Below, piece after piece: positions 58,918 through 64,000 of a stretch of 64,000 nt of DNA (position 1 is the first letter of the stretch; every line of letters starts with the position of its first letter). Under the pieces are notes generated by a model. The model had not been told where the DNA came from, made no database searches, and saw only the letters and a list, made by a program, of their open reading frames with translations. This DNA is from Methylobacter sp. (GTDB lineage Bacteria; Pseudomonadota; Gammaproteobacteria; Methylococcales; Methylomonadaceae). The stretch lies in NCBI RefSeq assembly GCF_023227905.1, contig NZ_JALOCF010000004.1, positions 62,001 to 126,000 on the forward strand. Direction: 5' to 3'. The position numbers and the translations under genes are program-made.

Positions 58918-61900
58918 ATGAACCTGCCCCGCTACACTTTGAAAGCCGACCGCTTCGTTATCGACCAATACAACGACCTTATCCCGTTCGCCAGTTTCCT
59001 GCCCGGTATCGCCGGCGTGTCGGGCCGGCCCGCATGGGCGTTTTACGTCAACAGGGGACAGGCCGTCGCCAGTTTCGGCGTGCGCAACAAAGACGGAGCG
59101 TTTTTGGAATTTTTCCCGGCCGATAAAGCTTATCAACTGACGCCGTCGCGGGGGTTTCGGACTTTTCTGAAGATTGCCGAACGCGGACAAACCCTGACCC
59201 ACGAACCGTTCCAGCGCGGCGCGGGCCCCGAGGTCAGGCAGCGTCTTTACATCACCGATCATGAAGTCGGTGTCGAAGAAATCCATCCGCAATTTGGATT
59301 CAGCATCCGGGCCGATATGTTCACCTTGCCCGAGGCGCCCGTGGCCGGTTTGCTGCGGCGGGTCACTATTACTAATACCTCCGGGCATATTAAAAAGATC
59401 GAGATCGTCGACGGCTTGCCGCAAGTGCTGCCCTTTGGCATGAACCAATGGATTTTAAAATTCATGAGCCGAACTTCGGAAGCCTTCATGCGCGTCGAAG
59501 GCGTCGAGGAAAACTTGCCTTTTTACCGGCTGAAAGTATGGCCTACCGACTCCCCGCAAGTGGAGCCGGTGATAGCCTGCAATTTCTTCGCGGGTTTTTT
59601 AAACGGTAGGCGCACCCGCGTGGTTGTGGATGCGGAGAGAATTTTCGGCTTGGCTGGGGATTTTTCCAGACCGGAACGGTTTTTTACCAACGATAGCCTG
59701 GATTTTGCTAATCAGGTGACGGGTAATCAAACGCCTTCGGCTTTCCAGGCGTTGACCGTCGAACTCCAGCCGGGACAAAGCCAAGTGTTCTACGGCTTTT
59801 ACGGCCATGCCGCGTCACAGCCGGTGTTTGAGCAATTCATCGTTGAGGCTGACAAGAAAGATTACTTCGAGGTCAAGCGGGAGGTGATCCGCCGCTTGGT
59901 CGAAAGCATCACACAAAAAATCTTTACCGCGACGGCCAAGCCGCTGTTCGATGCCCATGCCCGGCAATGTTACCTGGACAATGGTTTGCGCGGCGGGTTT
60001 CCTAAAGAAGTACCGGGAGGCGCGCAATTGTATTTGTTCGGCCGCAAGCATGGCGATCTGGAAAGGGATTACAACGACTTCCTGTTGCAGGATACGCCGT
60101 ATTCCGAAGGTAACGGCGATTTTCGCGATGTATTGCAAAACCGCAGGATGGACGTGTTTTTCGAGCCTGCGCTGGATGACAAAAACATCCGCTATTTCTT
60201 CAACCTGATTCAGCCGGACGGCTACAACCCTTGTTCGTTGCGGAACTCGCGTTTTGTCGTGGATGCTCCACTAACCCTTACGCATCATTTCACCCGGTTT
60301 TCAGGCCTGGAACAACTGCTGTCCCGCGAGTTTAAATACGCGGAATTATGGCAGACGCTTCAAGGCGCGGGAAACCCGGAACCGATCATCAAGGAAATTC
60401 TGGCGCAAGCGCAGGAAGTGGAGGATGCCGAATTCGACCGGGGTTATTGGTCGGATCACTGGACTTATTTGGTGGATTTGCTGATTAGCTATGCAGCGAT
60501 TTTCCCGGATCGGCTATCCGGCTTGTTCAAGGAAAAAAACTACGCCTTCTTCGATTCCACCCATTTTGTTGTGCCGCGCTGTCAAAAATACACGGTGACG
60601 CCCAACGGCGTTCGCCAGTACGGCGCGGTACAGGGCAGCCCTGAGAAAGAATCCCTGATCAACTCCCGTAGCCGTCGCCGCCACCAAGTCCGTGCGCAAC
60701 GCGGCCACGGCGAGATCGTTTACACCACGCTGCTCGGAAAAATCCTGACCCTGGTCGCCAACAAACTGTCCACTCTGGACCCGTTCGGCGTAGGCATAGA
60801 AATGGAAGCCGACCGCCCCGGCTGGTGTGATGCCTTGAACGGCCTGCCCGGCATTTTCGGGTCTTCGGTAAATGAAACCATTGAACTCAAGCGGCTGGTG
60901 GACGTTGCTTTGAAAGCCCTGGCCGATGTCGGGGGAGAATTTTCCCTGCCGACCGAACTGGCGGATTTTATAGCGGGGTTGGAAGCGCTGTTAAATCATC
61001 CCAACCTGACGCCGGAGCTATTCTGGCAGGAAAGCGGAGCCCAAAAGGAAGCCTATCGGGACAAGGTGTTCATGGGCTTTGACGGTGCCGAACACGCTCT
61101 CTCTGTTGCCGCAGTTCAAACCTTCCTGGCGGCGGTTTCGGGCTATCTCAATGCTGCGATCGACAAAGCCCGGACGCCGGAAGGTATCGTCACCTATTTT
61201 TCCTATGAGGCCGAGCAGTACCAGGAAGTCGCGGACGGCAAGCCGGTTGTGACCCGCTTCAAGCAAAAACCGTTGCCGTTGTTTTTGGAAGGCTTTGTCC
61301 ACGCGCTACGCATCGCAGGCCCCGACGAAGCCCGGAGGCTATACGAAGCGGCGCGCACGTCCGAACTGTTTGACCGGCAACTGGGCATGTACCGCCTGAA
61401 CGCGCCGCTGGGCGACAATGCGCTGGAACTGGGCCGGATCGGCGTGTTCAACTACGGTTGGCTGGAGAACGGATCGATCTTTTTGCACATGCATTACAAA
61501 TTCGTGCTGGAAATGGTCCGGGCCGGATTGGCCGACGAGTTTTACGACCAGATCGAACGGCTGCTGGTGGCGTTCCGCGACCCGGCCGAATACGGCCGCA
61601 ACCCGGTCGAAAATTCCAGCTTCCTGGTTAGCAGCGGCTTCGATATCGATCCCCGGCAACATGGTAGAGGCTGTGTAGCCCGTCTTTCAGGTTCCACGGT
61701 GGAATTCCTGCATCTTTGGACGCATCTATTTCTGGGGCCTAATCCGTTTGTGTTCGAGCAAGGCCAACTGCGCTTCAAGCCCGAGCCGGTGTTGGCAAAA
61801 TCGCTGTTCTCGACGGCCGAACGCTTAGCTACTCCGTTCGGCACGGAAGAAACCTTGCCGACGCACAGCACGGCCTGTGCGTTGTTGGGTACGACGTTGT

Positions 61901-62082
61901 TGGTCTATATCAATCCCGAGCTCCAAGACACTTTCGGCCATACTGCCGTAAGGCCCTGCCGCTATCAGTTATATGGGCGGGATGGTGTTGTGCAAACCGC
62001 GGAAAGCCCGCACCTGGGGGGGCAAGCCGCTGAAGCGCTTCGCCAAGGGCTATTCCGGCGAGTGGATGTGTTGCTTGCGTGA
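58918..62082 (+). CDS. GH94-like glycoside phosphorylase, possibly 1,2-beta-oligoglucan phosphorylase type
   Basis: A 1054-residue protein with a beta-sandwich N-terminal half (to about 330) and an (alpha/alpha)6-barrel-type C-terminal part. YSEGNGDFRDVLQNRRMDVFF (about 399-419) with the Asp in GDFRD, and NLIQPDGYNPCSLRNSRF just after, resemble the catalytic segment of family GH94 oligoglucan phosphorylases, which are also about this long. YGWLENGSIFLHMHYKFVLEMVRAG and NSSFLVSSGFD lie later. No signal peptide is seen. The substrate is inferred only. The start has no good ribosome site. Confidence 0.65.
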   Translation: MNLPRYTLKADRFVIDQYNDLIPFASFLPGIAGVSGRPAWAFYVNRGQAVASFGVRNKDGAFLEFFPADKAYQLTPSRGFRTFLKIAERGQTLTHEPFQRGAGPEVRQRLYITDHEVGVEEIHPQFGFSIRADMFTLPEAPVAGLLRRVTITNTSGHIKKIEIVDGLPQVLPFGMNQWILKFMSRTSEAFMRVEGVEENLPFYRLKVWPTDSPQVEPVIACNFFAGFLNGRRTRVVVDAERIFGLAGDFSRPERFFTNDSLDFANQVTGNQTPSAFQALTVELQPGQSQVFYGFYGHAASQPVFEQFIVEADKKDYFEVKREVIRRLVESITQKIFTATAKPLFDAHARQCYLDNGLRGGFPKEVPGGAQLYLFGRKHGDLERDYNDFLLQDTPYSEGNGDFRDVLQNRRMDVFFEPALDDKNIRYFFNLIQPDGYNPCSLRNSRFVVDAPLTLTHHFTRFSGLEQLLSREFKYAELWQTLQGAGNPEPIIKEILAQAQEVEDAEFDRGYWSDHWTYLVDLLISYAAIFPDRLSGLFKEKNYAFFDSTHFVVPRCQKYTVTPNGVRQYGAVQGSPEKESLINSRSRRRHQVRAQRGHGEIVYTTLLGKILTLVANKLSTLDPFGVGIEMEADRPGWCDALNGLPGIFGSSVNETIELKRLVDVALKALADVGGEFSLPTELADFIAGLEALLNHPNLTPELFWQESGAQKEAYRDKVFMGFDGAEHALSVAAVQTFLAAVSGYLNAAIDKARTPEGIVTYFSYEAEQYQEVADGKPVVTRFKQKPLPLFLEGFVHALRIAGPDEARRLYEAARTSELFDRQLGMYRLNAPLGDNALELGRIGVFNYGWLENGSIFLHMHYKFVLEMVRAGLADEFYDQIERLLVAFRDPAEYGRNPVENSSFLVSSGFDIDPRQHGRGCVARLSGSTVEFLHLWTHLFLGPNPFVFEQGQLRFKPEPVLAKSLFSTAERLATPFGTEETLPTHSTACALLGTTLLVYINPELQDTFGHTAVRPCRYQLYGRDGVVQTAESPHLGGQAAEALRQGLFRRVDVLLA

Positions 62083-62110
62083 TCTAGGTTTATAAGTTAG
62101 CCATCTTCCG

Positions 62111-62364
62111 ATGGGAAAATACGATAAATTAATCGATAAGATTCTTCGTGGAACTTCAGATGCAAATATTCCATTCGATGATCTTCGGGGCTTATTGATT
62201 CGTTTAGGCTTTGATGAGCGGATACGCGGAAGCCACATGTTTATCGAAAAGAAGGCGTCGAAGAGAAGCTAAATCTTCAGCAGGATGACAGTAAAGCGAA
62301 ACCCTATCAGGTTCGACAAGTCAGATTCATAATCATCAAATACCATTTAGAGGATGAAATATGA
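62111..62364 (+). pseudogene. hicA: HicA-type mRNA interferase toxin, frameshifted
   Basis: The ATG frame reads MGKYDKLIDKILRGTSDANI and on through LGFDERIRGSHMFIEKK, which is HicA with its catalytic GSH, and then stops at 62272 after 53 codons. The missing half continues in another frame: GVEEKLNLQ, KAKPYQVRQVR, IIIKYHLEDEI, ending with a TGA at 62362-62364 that overlaps the hicB ATG. A single missing base in the GAAAAGAAGG run near 62255 would account for this. Either the toxin is inactivated or the base call is wrong. Confidence 0.8.
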
Positions 62365-62576
62365 CATACAAATACGAGACCATTTTATATTGGAGCAAGG
62401 AAGATAACGCTTTTATCGCCGAAGTCCCGGAACTTCCCGGTTGCATGGCGCACGGCGCCTCCCAGGAGGAAGCGCTGGCGAATACAAATGAGGCTATTGG
62501 GCTTTGGCTGGATACGGCAAAAGAGTTCGGCGATCCAATTCCTGAACCAAAGGGGCGTCGCCTTATGTATGCTTAA
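62361..62576 (+). CDS. hicB: HicB-type antitoxin
   Basis: The 71-residue partially RNase-H-like HicB. YETILYWSKEDNAFIAEVPELPGCMAHGASQEEALANTNEAIGLWL is the canonical HicB fold, followed by a short tail GDPIPEPKGRRLMYA. It lacks a long C-terminal DNA-binding domain. ATGA overlap with the hicA second frame is the normal gene arrangement. GAGG lies at eight bases upstream. Confidence 0.93.
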   Translation: MTYKYETILYWSKEDNAFIAEVPELPGCMAHGASQEEALANTNEAIGLWLDTAKEFGDPIPEPKGRRLMYA

Positions 62577-62594
62577 AATAATTGGGTTTAGCTG

Positions 62595-62672
62595 GGTAGG
62601 GGGCGCATCGCGCACCATTATTATAAATGCTATTAGATCAGACATCGAAAAGGGGCGCGATGCACCCTCTAC
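62595..62672. repeat. Inverted repeat, family A copy 2
   Basis: GGTAGGGGGCGCATCGCGCACC (62595-62616) pairs with mismatches to GGGGCGCGATGCACCCTCTAC (62652-62672) around a 35-nt AT-rich loop. It has the same plan as 1459-1528 with TAC/GTA steps changed to GCG/CGC. It follows hicB. Confidence 0.8.
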
Positions 62673-62814
62673 ATGACTTGCGTGATGAATTTATCCAACC
62701 GGATGAAAAAACAATGATTTTTAATTTTTATAACGTATTAGACAAACAAATGATGCAATGTTTTGCGTCTATCAGGATAGCTAATATTAGTTTGCGACTT
62801 CTTTAGGAAGCGCC

Positions 62815-63969
62815 ATGAACCAATCGTTTAAATTTCTAGATGAGAAGAACGCGCTGGCCCTTCTTCCAATTCCCGCGTCATGTCTTCAAGAAATTGAGGT
62901 GATGCTTGAGGCTGTAAATAGGGGAGAGCGGGGAGGAAGAGAGGGGTGCATTACAGCATTAATGCGGATCAATAAGAAGAGCAGATATTCAAAGAAATCT
63001 TGGGGAAGGCTTGCAGGAGGCAAGAAGGTAGATCTTGGCATTACGTACAAGTTCATCACTTTCGACGAGCAAGAAGACTATAGCGAATATTTTTATTCTT
63101 ACGATGCTTGGCAGCATGGCACACCACAAGCGCCTATGCTAATGCTTAGTTTTGATCGCAACTCGGGTTCAGCACCTAAAGGAACCCTAGAAAATGGCCC
63201 AGGCACATATGTAATTTCTCGCAGAATTGTTTCGGTACCACTCCAGTGTGTTCTAAAGCATTGGGGGAATGCTGAGTCTGGATACATGATTTATGAACAC
63301 AATCTTTCAGCAATGGATCATGCTGTTCCGCAATTCAAGTCCATTAGTTACATCGGCCTTACATCGCGAAACTGGCAAACCCGATATAAGGAGCATCAGA
63401 GAGATGCGTTGACAGGTAGCGAGTTGCTATTTCACACGTCTTTGGCTGCGGTAATCAACAAAGACGGTATTAGCCAAGCTGGGATGGGGCACTTTGAAAT
63501 GGTAAGAAGTGGCGCATGCCTGCTTTCAGAGCTTCAATACATTAACTTAACCTATGAAGAGGCCATGCAGATTGAAGAACGCATGGTAGAGCGTACTTTG
63601 CATCCTAACGGGCTAAACATGATTCCAGGCGGATTCGCCGGAATGAAGTTTCTTCACAAGCTTGGGTATTTGTCGCGAGATCGTGCCTCGGCTGATGATC
63701 GAGACTTTGCGGCAGCGAAGTATTTGTTGAAAAATGCTAGTGTCGGCAAGGTTGCTCCTTGGGTTTCTGAGAACTGGTCAAAAGATGAATTCTATGAGCA
63801 GGTCATATTCAAGAGGAACAACACTCTAAATCGAGAACAGATACTTTCCATTCGAAAGTATGGTAATGAGTGGAGTTTCAGCGCTGAATTGATCGCGAAT
63901 CTAGTAGGAGCGAACATTAGACAAGTGCGTGATGTCCTAAGTGGCAAGTATTACTCCCGTGTGAAATGA
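62815..63969 (+). CDS. GIY-YIG-like nuclease with C-terminal helix-turn-helix
   Basis: A 384-residue protein I read as a divergent GIY-YIG nuclease. GYMIYEHN (about 160-167) stands for GIY, FKSISYIGLTSRNWQTRYKEH (about 178-198) gives YIG, Arg and His, EERMVERTL supplies the catalytic Glu, and GLNMIPGG (about 263-270) is the usual closing Asn motif. The last 45 residues (EQILSIRKYG to VRDVLSGKYYSRV) look like an HTH/NUMOD-type DNA-binding unit. The N-terminal 150 residues match nothing I recognise. Gene composition and position beside hicAB suggest a mobile or accessory origin. Confidence 0.65.
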   Translation: MNQSFKFLDEKNALALLPIPASCLQEIEVMLEAVNRGERGGREGCITALMRINKKSRYSKKSWGRLAGGKKVDLGITYKFITFDEQEDYSEYFYSYDAWQHGTPQAPMLMLSFDRNSGSAPKGTLENGPGTYVISRRIVSVPLQCVLKHWGNAESGYMIYEHNLSAMDHAVPQFKSISYIGLTSRNWQTRYKEHQRDALTGSELLFHTSLAAVINKDGISQAGMGHFEMVRSGACLLSELQYINLTYEEAMQIEERMVERTLHPNGLNMIPGGFAGMKFLHKLGYLSRDRASADDRDFAAAKYLLKNASVGKVAPWVSENWSKDEFYEQVIFKRNNTLNREQILSIRKYGNEWSFSAELIANLVGANIRQVRDVLSGKYYSRVK

Positions 63970-64000
63970 ATTCGTTTATCGTGCCCTCGCGCCAGCGTTG

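Overview
The window reads as a stretch of gammaproteobacterial chromosome. The support is gene content and order: pilB-pilC-pilD-coaE-zapD-yacG, pepA-holC-valS, rpoZ-spoT with recG nearby, hslV-hslU-DUF971-ubiE-ubiJ-ubiB, lptF-lptG, and an Entner-Doudoroff cluster (zwf-edd-eda) followed by a hexameric-type citrate synthase. The style of the proteins, the Azotobacter FdI-like ferredoxin and the dense palindromic intergenic repeats would suit a Methylococcales-type methanotroph. That placement is inference only, because no C1-oxidation gene lies in the window.

Layout. 0-5.6 kb (+): zwf (cut by the left edge), edd, eda and gltA, feeding sugar phosphates to pyruvate and the TCA cycle. 5.7-9.7 kb: small metabolic and hypothetical genes (serine hydrolase, GFA-type protein, DUF3301, zinc-ribbon membrane protein, 7Fe ferredoxin, TPR protein, CYTH protein). 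10-15.6 kb (-): type IV pilus core with coaE, zapD and yacG. 15.7-20.6 kb (-): pepA-holC-valS. 20.9-22.1 kb (+): membrane fatty-acid desaturase. 22.1-30.1 kb (-): a complete aminoarabinose (lipid A modification) operon, arnT-arnF/E-arnB-arnC-arnA(formyltransferase)-arnA(dehydrogenase)-arnD. Its arnA is split into two genes with a structured repeat between them, and arnC carries an apparent 3' frameshift. 30.5-33.3 kb (+): lptF, lptG and a gamma carbonic anhydrase-like protein. 34.1-38.3 kb (+): a clock-like cassette of kaiC, two kaiB genes and a hybrid PAS histidine kinase. It lies between intact aroE and a decayed aroE 3'-end fragment. 38.3-42.9 kb: aroE, a membrane protein, hemB, an orphan mlaC and cmoB. 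42.9-44.3 kb (-): an AT-rich KAP P-loop NTPase of accessory character. 44.4-57.7 kb (-): ubiC, recG, ridA, spoT, rpoZ, pgk, a thioredoxin-like protein, ubiB, ubiJ, ubiE, DUF971, hslU and hslV. 57.8-64 kb (+): a DUF4126 membrane protein, two identical tRNA-Phe genes with a clear promoter and terminator, a very large GH94-like phosphorylase, a hicA(frameshifted)-hicB module and a GIY-YIG-like protein with a C-terminal helix-turn-helix.

The most unusual signals are these. (1) A short palindromic element is inserted in frame into two neighbouring essential genes, valS and holC, with the same amino-acid reading in both. (2) The kaiC-kaiB-kaiB-kinase cassette is bordered by a degenerate copy of the aroE tail. 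(3) Several families of palindromic intergenic repeats occur, several of them just after stop codons. (4) Two likely one-base frameshifts, in arnC and hicA, each disrupt a frame whose original stop overlapped the next start codon.
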